Shown: positions 31,875-42,961 of the stretch, piece after piece | How positions within the stretch are numbered: position 1 is the stretch's first letter | Layout of the letters: the number at the start of each line of letters is the position of its first letter | Origin: Mytilinidion resinicola | Lineage: Eukaryota > Ascomycota > Dothideomycetes > Mytilinidiales > Mytilinidiaceae | NCBI RefSeq assembly: GCF_010093595.1 | Contig: NW_022985446.1 | Location: forward strand, 517,616-581,615 | Length of the DNA stretch: 64,000 nucleotides | Reading direction: 5' to 3' | Program-made: the position numbers and the translations under genes | Notes under the pieces: model-generated | The model's database searches: none | What the model saw: the letters and a program-made list of their open reading frames with translations, nothing else | What the model was told of the DNA's origin: nothing

Positions 31875-33478
31875 GGTGCAGCAGTGCGGCCCGGATCGGC
31901 TAAGATCGAGGATGGATTCGGCAATCTGACACAGGGCAGGCCGAACAGCGGAACCAGATTGGGTTGCGAGATGCGGGTTGCACGGGTCGTGGGAAAGGAG
32001 ATGCACAGATGTTGCTAAGGTGTGCTAGGGAGATGCTCGGGGCACACAGCCACACGTATCCATGACGTTGCCATGTGTGCGAGCTCGCTTCGCCCGGATG
32101 GAGATCCCGGCAGCACGGTTCCTGGTCGGCACAGGCAAAGGGGACGGCACGGCCACAGGGACCGCACAACTTGCAGCAAGACGGACGACGAACCCATTGA
32201 AGGGTAGGGCTGAGCGCGGCGTCGACCGCTGCAGCTGAGGCACCCAGCGCCACAGTCACATCGCGTCAAGGCCTCGCGCCGATTCGCAGACGCCAGTTCG
32301 AGCTGTGGCTGCAGTGACGTACTCCTCGCCGACGTGTGGCAGTGTGGCTTTGCGGCCTGCTATTGGGCGGCGCCGTGGATTGCAGCTCCATCGGGGCAAT
32401 CGCTGCTCGTTCGGGCGGGATGCGGTTGGATGTGCCGGCTGGAGATGCTTCGGTCCTGCGTGGATGCCACAATGCCTCCCAAGGTCCAGCTTGGATGGCC
32501 CTGCGACGCCGCGGCTTGCCGATGCAACGTTGCCCGACGAAGCCACCAGCCACTTGAATAACGTGCTGGCCGATGTTTGCTGGAATCTGTCTTTATGGCG
32601 GGCTGCTATTCGTCGGCTGGCACGGACTTGCGCCTTCTGTCCCAGGCTCGGCTCGACGCTCCGGTGTGTTCTGTGTTCCTGCACGTCTCGTCAGGCCATG
32701 GAAAAGCTACGGGTGGATCTCCGGCGGCCCTGGGCCTGGCTGTGCACTGCAGACTCGGCACCTCCGGTGCGGTTGGCAGACAAGCGAAGCCGCGCAACGG
32801 CCGGAAGCTGGCGCCTGCGTTCTGGGGTAGATTTCGGTGTCTCGCGCCATCTTGATTCTTGCACCCTGGAAGGCAAAACTTTTCGGTGGAGAAGTTGGCC
32901 GCCGCCAGCTGAGCACTGCCCACGCTCATACACTCATGGGATTGGGTGATTGGGCTCCCCTTGGTCCCTTTTCTGCAGGCTTCGCAAGCCTCAGCCGGGC
33001 AAAAATGTACATCTCCCACGCAGCCGCCCAAGCCACTTCCACCGCGGTATCCCCGTCCGCATTGTGCCCTGATGCGGCGTCTGCTATCCGTTGCCCTGGA
33101 TCCCGCTGCAGGAAGCTCGAGGCGTGATTTTCGCAAGGGTGAATACATCCAAGTGCACCACCATCAATATAACCTATGTCCTTGGAAACGCCCGAGGCCG
33201 ACCCGGAGCTCTCCAGGAGCCTCGACCTTATGATAAATCCGGCCTGGCCCTCACCTCTAATGCTCCCCACAGCCTGCAAGCTTGTAACCGTCATTGACCA
33301 TTACATTTGCACGTGTCCGTCCATGGTGGTCCAGAATAACTCCAAACCCCAAAGCCTCCCATATACTCGCCCTGTAAGCCCCGTACTGCGCATCTCTCGG
33401 CCAGGGTCCTCGCTGACGGCCTTAGATACTCTCCTAAATCGCGGAACACGACGTCACCACTTCCTGCAGGCCAATGCT
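31875..33478. other. intergenic, no gene seen
   Basis: 1.6 kb between the divergent AKR and the conserved fungal gene at 33479. GC-rich sequence leaves several overlapping ORFs open on both strands (32256-33148); they shadow one another and contain no domain I recognise. Confidence 0.5.
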
Positions 33479-34219
33479 ATGTCCTTTTTCGGAGGATTTC
33501 CCGGCTACCCATCCTATCCCGCACGAGGCGGCCCCTTCACGGGACCCTCATCGTCGACCGAAGCCTCGCCCGCGGGCATGACGGGCGACCCGCAATTTGA
33601 CATCTTCGAGTGGCACCCCGCGTACCAGAGCTGCCAGCGGTACTTCCTCGACCACGCGCAGCACGATGCGTCGGTGCAGGCCGTGGCCGCGCTCGTCAAC
33701 ATCTGCCTACCCTTCCAATGGAGCGAGAACCCCGTCGCCAACTCCCAAGGGCCCTCGCCGCACGCTGCGGGGCCTGGCGCCTACAATATGCCCTGGCCGC
33801 GGCACGGCGCGGTGCCGTCTCATCCACAGCAGCGCCCGTCGGTGCCCATGTGGGTGTCGCTAGTACCGTACATCCGCCGCCTCATCGTGACGGGCTTCGA
33901 CCGCGAGGGCGTGCTGCACGGCTTCTTCGGCGACGACTGGCGGAAGGGCATTGGGCCCGTGCAGGAGTGTGAGCGGCGGAACTACCTTTTTGCGGCCAAG
34001 AGCGTGGGCTGGGCAAAGGTCAAGTACCAGTACGACATGAGCCCGCATGAGTCGGTGCCCTTCCTGCGGCCGCTGCAGAACGTGCACCTGGCTGAGATTG
34101 AGGGCGCAGAGAAGACGTGGAGTCAGTGGCTGGCGATGGAGGACTGGATGGTCGGGCCAAGAGCGCCGGAGGTCGACGAGGCTGCGCAGGAGGGCGCTGG
34201 ACGCAACGTACAGCCTTGA
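33479..34219 (+). CDS. conserved fungal protein of unknown function (246 aa)
   Basis: The start is placed at the ATG giving MSFFGGFPGY; the frame stays open upstream to an ATG at 33176, but that extension has no coding character. The N-terminus is Pro/Gly/Tyr-rich. A globular part follows with WHPAYQSCQRYFLDHAQHDA and ALVNICLPFQW, then the best landmark VPYIRRLIVTGFDREGVLHG, then FFGDDWRKGIGPVQECERRN, AKSVGWAKVKYQYD and WLAMEDWMVGPRAP. I recall this pattern from uncharacterised proteins across filamentous ascomycetes, but it has no known activity. No signal peptide, membrane helix or metal-binding cluster is visible. Confidence 0.7.
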   Translation: MSFFGGFPGYPSYPARGGPFTGPSSSTEASPAGMTGDPQFDIFEWHPAYQSCQRYFLDHAQHDASVQAVAALVNICLPFQWSENPVANSQGPSPHAAGPGAYNMPWPRHGAVPSHPQQRPSVPMWVSLVPYIRRLIVTGFDREGVLHGFFGDDWRKGIGPVQECERRNYLFAAKSVGWAKVKYQYDMSPHESVPFLRPLQNVHLAEIEGAEKTWSQWLAMEDWMVGPRAPEVDEAAQEGAGRNVQP

Positions 34220-34739
34220 TGTTGTCGACGTCACCAAGAGAGGGGCACATTCAGGATCGTGCTCAATATGGGCTCACTCGCAGGGTCGAGCAAACAGGGA
34301 ATATGGGAAGGCGTTGGAAAGGGAGGTCATGTATCAGCACTCACTACTTGCGACGACACCGTGGCAACACTGCTACAACCTAATAGAAATGGTTAATACA
34401 TCACACCGTTTGTCCTATGTTGTGCAGCATTCGCTCTACCTTGTGCTGTCCTGATTTCTGTTCTGACTCTTTTCTCTATTTTGACCCTTTCCCTGCCCGA
34501 TGAACACCCGGGCACAGACCATCCAGGGGCATTGTTCTAGAATAGCGCCAAGCTCGTCCCACGCGGCGGGATCCGCCTCAACACCAGCTGCCAGCCTTGC
34601 TGTCTGTGTCGACATCCTTGCTGCTAACTACTGGCCCTCAGCGATCGACAACACACAAACCACACCTCATCTCATGCCCGCGCCTCAATAAACCTATCAT
34701 CCCAAATCACCACTCGATCACCGTGTCGATGTCGTAGGG
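34220..34739. other. intergenic, Med5 promoter region
   Basis: Short spacer between two rightward genes. Only brief ORFs (34500-34691) without domain character. It should hold the terminator of the upstream gene and the promoter of Med5. Confidence 0.5.
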
Positions 34740-37700
34740 ATGGAGTCCCCGCCTCAACAATGGTCGCTCTTCTTCTCCCGCTGCCTCTCGCAGCGCATCC
34801 GCGCCGACGTCTTCGAAGCCGCCGCCGGCCAGCTACACGCGCGGACTCCCATTGCGGGCCAGAAGCTCGCCGGCCTGCTGCTGCGCCCGCGGACTGCCTC
34901 GACTAGCACCATCGACCCGCTGCTCGTCGTCTATCTCGAGCGCTTACTCGCATTGAACCGCGTCGATGCAGCTGACGTCCTCTTAGCGGCCTTTCGGTGG
35001 TCGCGAGATCGGCCCTCAAAAAGTAGCGACGAGGCCCTCTCCCCCATGGAGCGCTGGCAAAACCCGCCTGAACTGGACGAGATCGTCTTCCACAGGTTGC
35101 ACAAGGCCTTTGCGACCCCGAGCGACCGCCCGAAGACGCGGATGGAGGCGCGCAAGGTGCTGACTGTGGTAGGCCAGTGGATGTCGGCCATGGTGACGGC
35201 GCACGCGGGGGATGCGGTCGTTCAGGCCATGACCGGGGTGCAACAGCTTCAACAGCAGTCGATCAATGTCCGGGAGGCGCTGGGGATGCTGGTCATGGGG
35301 ATCATTGATAATATGAGGATGGTCCAGCTGCTGAACGGACCGCCGCTCAAAGGTATGAGTGGACTTCCTGTTACCAAATATTCCCAATCTTGTTGATTGC
35401 AAGGGTGTTGAGACTTTTCTTCTTTTTGTTGTAAGACATCAATCATTGCTGCACGAGACTTACAATCTTCAGAGCTTCGAAAAGCATTCTCTCAATCCCT
35501 GTCTTCATTCATACCCTTGTTAGAGCAGACCTCTCCAACAATTGCCAGTCGACTCGAAGAATCTCAGAACAAGCATGGACTTCTTATCGACCCTAGCAAC
35601 GACCTCAACGGCGGGACCGGTGAGAATGGTATTGCGGTTGCAACTATCCAACTCGAATCTCTCATGGATCTACCTACCATCAACACAAGAGCTGGTCTCT
35701 ACATATTTCTTAACTCTTTGGTACGCCTACTTATCAATCTTTTCAGGATACCACTAATGACGGTAGCTTGTTGCTCGTCCGTTGACGGACGATGTCACGA
35801 TTCTTAACTACCTGCATGCCAGATACAAAGTATGTTCTTGAAACTTTGCTGAATGCAAATATCTAACCGAGTTAGCTTGATACCCAAAACCTTGCGATTG
35901 ATCTCATTACGGCCTCTTTCGATATCTTATCAAACGCTATGTATCGTAGCGAATCCAACGAGAGGATGAACTGCTTGAAATCTTTCCTGATTAACCGAAT
36001 ACCACCGCTTGTAGCGCAACTACAAGGACCATTGTACGGATTGTCAACGGAATTCTGTATCACACGAGCATTGAGCCACGTGGATTTGAATGCTTTTCCA
36101 ACACCATCTCAAGGGTTCAATGACGGCGGCGGCAACAATGTTCTCTCGGACGTTCGTCAAGATTTCCTTAACGCCTGCGCTCTCCACAATCTTATCCCAA
36201 TATCAAATATAGAGAGGCTTCTCGGTGAACGACCAATGCAGGAACCACCGGAAGTCAAGTATGTCAAAGAAGATCTATTGAAGCAATGCAAGGATAGCTT
36301 CGAGAAAGTCAACATGTTTATCGATGAAATTGAGAACATGGACGGCAATGCTGGGGCGATCGTATTGGCTCTTACTGAGGTATGTCAATGCATAAGACGG
36401 CATATTCTGTTATTGACAGTCATCTAGTTCATATCGTATCTTTGCGGGACCAACATGACCCCTTATCTCAAGTCCATATCTAATCTACTGTCAAAAAAGC
36501 CGCAAGCTCTAGATGTAATGCTTCTATTCACGTCTCCTGCGAGTATACTACAGCCACTGTGCGGATTCCTAGACAATTGGCAGTATGATGGAGATCAAGG
36601 TAAGATAACTCTGGACTTAGGACTTGGGTGAGCAAAGTTGACAATCATAGGCGAGTATCAGCCTGTATATGACGAGTTCGGGGCCATTCTGGTCCTAATA
36701 CTCGCTTTCGTGCATCGGCATGAACTTACATACCATGATCTTGGTATACAGCCTGGATCTTTCGTATCGCAAGTGCTTGAGCGCGGACATCTCAGTATCC
36801 CTGCAGACGAGCTTACCGATGAGCAAAGTAGACACCTAGGCGGTTGGCTTCGAGGTCTGCTCACTGAGGACTCGGCCGCGATAGATGATGTTATGAAGTC
36901 ATGCCGGATGCAAGAATTCTATCTGCTAGTGCCGACCTTGTTTAGTCAAATCATTTATGCCTGTTCAGCGGATGTGCTGTCCATGGACAGTGTCAAAGGG
37001 GCTCTAGAATGTAAGTTCGACGCAGAATTTGATCGATGGGTCGCTAACCTGGATAGATCTCCTTGAGACATTTCTATTACCCTCACTAGTCGGCGCATTG
37101 ACTTGGATGACATCTCATGCGCTTGAACAGAGCCACCAAGATGTCGATGTCTTGATGCAGATCTTCCACAAGCTCATTCGGCCAAACTCGATATCCGGTG
37201 ATGCACAGACCATGCACAGCACTATTCTCTCCATGGTCTCCACCCGACTAGAGAAATGTCTACGAACTCTCCGCCGCCGAGATCCAGCTCGCCCAGACAT
37301 CGGACCCCTCCTCGAGACCATCAAAGGCTATCTCCACTACGAACGCTCCTCCTATGCATCCATTACTGACCTCGACCATTGGACCAGCACCCCCGGCAAC
37401 ACCCTTCGCCTGGCTCTTCGCAACACCATCCGGGACCTCATCATCTGGTCCTCGAATGCATCGATCCACCTCTCCCCACCCAGCTACACCCACCGCCAAC
37501 TCTTCACCACCTCCGCCCTCCTCGGTGCCCACAAAACCCTCCACGCCATCCTCGACGAAGTCAAGTCTCAGACTTCCACCGGCAACGGCGCCGTGGCTCT
37601 CGACGTCGCCACTGCCCTCATCTGCGCCCCTAGCACCCAGAATTCTCCTCTCGAAGTTGTGTGGGTGGGTTCTCCGATTGCAGCCATCGCCCCCCCACAC

Positions 37701-38138
37701 ACCCGCATCAACCTCCGCGAAATGCTGAAAGTCGAGTACGACAACGCGGCCAGCATCTACCTCACCAATACCGCCACCGCAGAGACAATCGTACGCTTAC
37801 ACCGTCGCGTCGAAGCGCAGCTCGCAGCTGTGGGCGCGCACGCTCTGCCTGCGCTCAACGTCGACGTGCAGCACGCGATGCCGGATATCGACATGAGCAT
37901 GAGCGCTGTCAACGACGCGGCGGCTGCGGCGGTGGGATCTAATATGGCGATGGATCAGCAGGGGCTAGAGAGGGGGTTGGAAAGGCATTTAGATCTCAGC
38001 GTTGGAGGGGCAGGAGGTGGGCTGGATCTGGGAGGCGGGGCAATGGATTTGGGGTTGGATCTTGGGGGGGATATGGGAATGGGGATGGGGTTGGGTGATG
38101 ATGATGATGCATGGGGGTTGGATTTTGATAATATGTAG
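34740..38138 (+). CDS. nut1: Mediator of RNA polymerase II transcription subunit 5 (Med5/Nut1)
   Basis: Tail-module subunit of the nuclear Mediator complex, which links activators to RNA polymerase II. Exons 34740-35352, 35473-35720, 35767-35829, 35876-36379, 36428-36599, 36651-37010, 37057-38138. Phases close and give 1013 residues, normal for filamentous fungi. Landmarks: [18 protein letters not shown] at the start; [17 protein letters not shown]; the central [18 protein letters not shown]; an acidic-helical body; and [20 protein letters not shown] near the C-terminus. The end is Gly/Met/Asp-rich ([20 protein letters not shown], then [13 protein letters not shown]), a low-complexity tail typical of Med5. 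All introns are 46-120 nt. Confidence 0.93.
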
Positions 38139-38830
38139 GTCAGGTGAGGAGGGAGGGAATGTGGAGAAGAAGGCTGATTGGTGTGATGTTGGGTTGGATG
38201 TACCAAAGCAATATATCCAAATGTTGCACAAATATTGATACAGGAAGCCTGGGTTTGCGCCACTGATCTTCATGTGCGTGTCTTGAATGTTTTTTTGGCA
38301 GATCAATCTGTCTACGCTGGATGGGGTTAGGATGCACTAGCCACAGTGAAGAACCACCAGCCACCTTCCATCCCACCTTCCACCCCGCCTTAGGTACGAA
38401 GGAGCTCGTTTTTAGTGTGGCATAACCGAAGTAATGCCAAGCTGCTCTGAACTTCCGTGCACTGCACCCACACTCTAAAATAAAAGAACATATGACTAGA
38501 ATAATAGAGAAAGGTATGCCTTAGAAGCGTAGAGCCTTTTTCCACAATTTATTTGGCCGCGTGGTGGGCACTGGAGGTTGGTGAAATGGTTATGTGGTTT
38601 CGGTTATGCAACAACTAAAAACGAGCTTCTTCGTACGTAGGGAGGCAAGGCAACTCGACTCGAGTTACGGCCTTCAGACGGGGAAGGGGGGGGGAAAGCA
38701 TATGTACGACATCCTGCGTAAGCACGCTGCCACAACCAACTACCAATTTCTTCTCAATCCTTCCATCCAATTGCCCCGAACTTCGACACCCTCAATACCC
38801 TCCGCCCCCAAACACCAAAACCGCCCAAAA
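38139..38830. other. intergenic, no gene seen
   Basis: Spacer between Med5 and the SDR gene, both rightward. No ORF with domain character. A G-run at about 38688-38695 precedes the SDR leader. Confidence 0.5.
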
Positions 38831-40342
38831 ATGCCCTACGACCTCAAAAATCGCAACGTGCTAATCACGGGCGGCTCACGGTACGCAGTGCTCTCTCTCT
38901 CTCTCTCTCTCTCTCGTCTACCCCAGCCCCATCTCCCCCATGTTCGTTCCCCCATCAAATCCTCTCCAAAAGCCACATCTTACCCGTTCTACGAAGGTTC
39001 CGCTTCCGTTATCCTCCTCAACCATTCCCCATTATGCTCTCCTCTACTAGAAACTAAAATCTGCACTCCTTCCCCCCCCCCCCTCCCAAAACCCCAGCCG
39101 CGCTAATAATCGAATTTCGGTAATTCCAGCGGTCTCGGCGCCGTCCTAACGCGCCTCTTCGCCGCCGAGGGCGCCAACATCGCCATCAACTACGTGTGCG
39201 CGCGGGAGCCTGCCGAGTCTTTGAAAGAGCAGATTGAGAAAGAGTATGGTGTGAAGGCTGTGGTGGTGCAAGCGGTTCGTCAGCCCCCTCACGCCCTCAC
39301 CTAGCGAGTCGAGATGTGAAGAAAAGGGGGGGGGGGGTTTGATGGTAAGGCTGATCAACGTGCCCCTAGGATTGCGGGAACATGGCGGACTGCGCGCGGT
39401 GTGTGCGCGAGGCGATTGAGGGGTTGGGCGGGTTGGATGTGTTGATTGGGAATGCGGTGAGTGCGGGTTTTTTTTTTGGATTGTGTTTGGGGGGGGGGAT
39501 TTATTTCATTTGCTTTTGTGTGGTCTATTTTGTACAAAGCCTCGCGCTAGTTCGCTACTCCCCGTTTTTTGGTCTTCTTCGAATACGTGAAGGAGTAATG
39601 CTAATCACTACTGCTATTCTACAGGGCTGGACCAAGTTCGGCACCTTCGGCGACCTGGACGCGCTCACGGAGGAGGAGTGGGATAAAGTAGCTCTCTCCG
39701 CTCCTTGCATCCACCAGGAAGCCCGCTGATCAACGCAGTGCTGGGCCGTAAACGTGAAGGGGCAGCACGCCCTCCTGAAAGCCGCATTGCCGACGTTCAA
39801 CGCAAACCCCGATGGTGGCGCATTCATACTCACTGCTTCAGTCGCCGTGCGTACCCTAAGATCCCTTCTAGCTGTATTTTCATGTGTCGAGCGTGGATGA
39901 TGAGGCTAATGTAGCGATGATATAGGGCGTCTCCCAAGGCGGTTCCTCAATGGCATATGCTGTGACCAAAGCCGCGCAGCTGCATCTTATGAAATGCCTA
40001 GCGAGCACGCAGGGACCGAAAGTGCGGGTGAATGCTGTGCTGCCTGGGTTATTGCTGACGGAATGGGTGCGTCCTTCCTCTTATTCGTTCCAAAACTGGG
40101 GTAATCGCTCACAGCCCCAGGGTCTCCAATACTCGCCCGAAATGATCAAAGCGATCGAGGACCGGGCGGCGTTGAAAATGGCTACGGATCTGGTAGACTG
40201 CGCGAATGCGTTTGTAATGCTGGCCAAGAATTCGTCCATGACAGGCCAGAAGATCCAAGTTGGTGGGTGCTCTGGTCTCTCTTTTCTCTTCGTGTGGTTG
40301 CTGATTTTTGTAGATGCCGGATTGGTCATCTCGTCTCTATAG
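38831..40342 (+). CDS. short-chain dehydrogenase/reductase, 8 exons
   Basis: NAD(P)-dependent oxidoreductase of the classical SDR type; substrate unknown. Exons 38831-38880, 39130-39274, 39370-39456, 39625-39687, 39739-39846, 39926-40066, 40121-40262, 40314-40342. Phases close and give 254 residues, the standard length. Cofactor motif LITGGSRGLG is split by the first intron after the Arg codon. Also LDVLIGNAG (the NAG-like element), CWAVNVKGQHALLKA, FILTASVAG with the catalytic Ser region, YAVTKAA (Tyr-x3-Lys) and VRVNAVLPGLLLTEW. Introns carry simple sequence: a CT run (38891-38915), long C runs near 39070 and long G runs near 39325. The gene converges with the MCT gene, with only about 80 bp between the stops. 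Confidence 0.9.
38891..38915. repeat. (CT)12 microsatellite in SDR intron 1
   Basis: Uninterrupted CT dinucleotide run ten bases after the first donor site of the SDR gene. It is in the intron, so length change would not alter the protein. Confidence 0.9.
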
Positions 40343-40423
40343 AGGTCCCGAGATATGGCGATTGAGCCCATTCTCGGCGCGTTCCTAGCTGTAAAAAATT
40401 GACCGTCTGTTGGCAGTTTGGAA

Positions 40424-41693
40424 TCATTCCTCTTCCTCCTCGTCTATGTGCTCTGTGTCGTCCAGTGCTCGCATGACCTCTTCCGCTTCCTTTGGCGATG
40501 TGATGCCCCAGACTCCTCCGCCTTTGACAGCACCCTTCATTCCCACCTCTTTGCCCACCAAGTTCCTGCCAACTTTGCCTGGGCCGATCCCCACCCATCT
40601 CCTGACCTTCTCTTCTTGATCTAGATACCTGACAGAATTCCACCATCTGACAGTGTCCACGCATCCTCTTGCCAGCAAATCCTTGAGCTGATCCTCCGAC
40701 TTGAACGGCCTGGCCGAAACATTCGAAATGCACGGCACAGTCCCCGGCCACGTGATGATATCCTTCCCCTCCTCCGTCGGCTCATACAGCAACTTCTTCA
40801 TCATCTCCTCGGCCGGCTTCATCAGCGGGCTATGAAACGGGCTATCACTCTTCAACCTCACATGCCTCGGATCGTGACCCCCAAACTGCCTCAAATTCGT
40901 CATGAGCGTATTAATCCGCTCAATACTCCCACTTAGCACAATCTGATTCTTCGAATTGATATTCGCAATCGACACCTGCTCGACCGCCGGCAAGTCATTC
41001 GCCGAATCCGACTTCGACCCCGCGCTCGACAGCCCCAAGAACTCGTAGATCCCCTTGATGAGGTCCCGCATGTGCGCCTCGCTCTCGCACACCAGCGCCA
41101 CCATGCCGAACTCGCCGCCCTCGCTCGCGCTCGCGTCCGCGCTGCACCGCGCCATGACCTCGGCGCGCCGCCGCACCATCTTCAGCGCGTCGTGGAAGGT
41201 GAGGTAGCCGCCGGCAACTAGCGCCGCGAACTCGCCGAGCGAGTGGCCCAGCGTGACGTCGACGCGGGCCGGGGTGTGGAAGCCGAACTCGCGCTCCAGC
41301 ACGCGCAGGATCAGGATGGATGTGGCCATGATGGCGGGCTGCGCGTTCTCGGTCGCGGTGAGGGCTGCGTTGGGCCCGTCTGCGATGATGCGCGAGAGGG
41401 GCACGCCGAGGGTGCTGTCGATTTCGTCGAGGATAGGCGCGACGGTGCGCGGGAAGGCGGCGAGCCAGGGCGTGACCATGCCGATGCGTTGGACGCCTTG
41501 GCCTGGGGTTGGGGTGTTAGAAGGGGAGGTGCTGTATAAAGAGTGTAGGGGGAGAGATACCTGGGAAGAATAGGGCTGTTCGAGGTTTCTTCGTTGCTGT
41601 GCTCATCCATCGCCGTCGCCGACACGGCCGGATCGCGCTGGCCCGCGGCTGGCTGGCCACGGGCGCAGCTGCGCGCAATCCGTTGTTCAGCAT
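40424..41693 (-). CDS. mct1: malonyl-CoA:ACP transacylase, probably mitochondrial
   Basis: Transfers malonyl from CoA to acyl carrier protein for type II fatty acid (and lipoate precursor) synthesis; FabD/Mct1 family. Exons in transcription order: 41693-41561 and 41502-40424. They join in phase and give 403 residues. The frame extends to 41783 but begins there with TTG; the first ATG (41693) gives a basic, Ala/Arg-rich leader ending CRRRRWMSTATKKP, as for a mitochondrial targeting peptide. Motifs: ALFFPGQGVQRIGM, the nucleophile Ser in GHSLGEFAALVAGG, VMARCSAD, the catalytic His in SDSPFHSPLM, and WVGIGPGKVGRNLV. The C-terminus is acidic (HIDEEEEE). Standalone with no FAS domains, so not the cytosolic multi-enzyme. 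Convergent with the SDR. Confidence 0.92.
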
Positions 41694-42961
41694 TGTGGCA
41701 ATGCCTCCGACAGCTTCGCGGGCATCAGTCGAGGCGTGGTGGAGGATCGGCGGGGGTGTTCTCAGGGTGATGGTGGGGAGCAAATGGAGGTGAGGTTGCG
41801 GATGGAGCTATGTCACCGGTAAGCTTCCTCGGCTGGCCGGGTTCGCTGCACGCGCAAAGGCTGGACTTCTCCCCGCAAACGCGACTATGCTTTTCCGCGC
41901 GACCAAGCGGCGGGAACGGGGTGGGATGGATGCGTGGACGATGTGTGTCAGCCTTTGAGCCTCTCCCGCTCTCGAGATGGGGTGGAATAATAGAATCGAG
42001 TTTCTGTACCACCGGCCGAACGGGCGATCCCGCCCCCGTAAATACCGCGTGGGTTGGACAGGGTGGGAGACGTGGAGAGCGGCATGTTGTCGCGGCTGCT
42101 GCATATACGGGTATTGCTGATGGGGTAAAGTAGGGTGAGTGTCAGTTGTTTTGCTCTTCATAGTGGAACGAGCTCGCTGGGTCTATTTCTTCCAGTACCA
42201 TGGATGGCTGAGGAGACAACCGTAAGACTATTTCCAATTCGACATCTTCAAAGGTGCACAAGACCCTTTCACAGGGTTCAGGCTCGTCACACTTTCTCCA
42301 GTTCGTCAAATGCATATTCCTGTACTATTTTTCACAAGTTCTCAGTCGTTAAACATCTTTCGTTACGCGCCAAGAAGATCACCAACACATTCATCCCTTT
42401 TAGACCTCTCACCATAGAAAACTCATCCATCTGAATCGATCTTCCGCTCGTTGAAGTCCCAGGAAATGAAATCATATAGACCAAGATAATCCCCCGATCC
42501 CTTTCTTCAAGGCTCAGTTTCCCGTTCTATCCGGCCTTCTATCCGGCTTTCTATCATCCAGTATGCTGCTTGTGATTAGAGGTCGCGGCGTAACCCCTAA
42601 AAAAACGCCACCATTGGGTCTCGGATCGGGAGTTTTAGCAATGAGGCCTGACGAGAGCCGAACCACCCTTCCAGGAGGCAGTCTCGGGTTTTTCGCGCAA
42701 AACCTCTACCATCGAGAATACTGACGACGAAAAGGCGGCTTGTAGGCACTACATACGGCTCGGGCAAACCGATTTTCGGGGAGATTGATGGGCTCTGACG
42801 AATGCTGTTCAGTTGAGGCCCGTCTAGCGGACGCAGGTCGATGAGAACCTGGTTTCGTCGGCTAGAAAGCCTCTCGCTATCCGGTAGATAGTGAAGACCA
42901 TAGTAACGTAGGTTCGCTAGACTCAAGAGAATGCCGAAGTCCTAAAACTTCGCCAAATCAA
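41694..42961. other. intergenic, with a 12-bp tandem repeat
   Basis: Upstream of MCT and downstream of the large leftward regulator gene. TTCTATCCGGC(C/T) is repeated at 42525-42536 and 42537-42548, with a partial third unit. A minus-strand ORF at 42597-42926 (109 codons) has no recognisable domain. Confidence 0.45.

Noticed and set aside
33176..33478. 101-codon N-terminal extension of the conserved fungal protein
   Set aside because: Composition is irregular, and the ATG at 33479 begins the Pro/Gly/Tyr-rich start I expect; the extension looks like 5' UTR.
42597..42926. 109-codon minus-strand ORF
   Set aside because: No recognisable motif, no intron-exon logic with neighbours; treated as chance.
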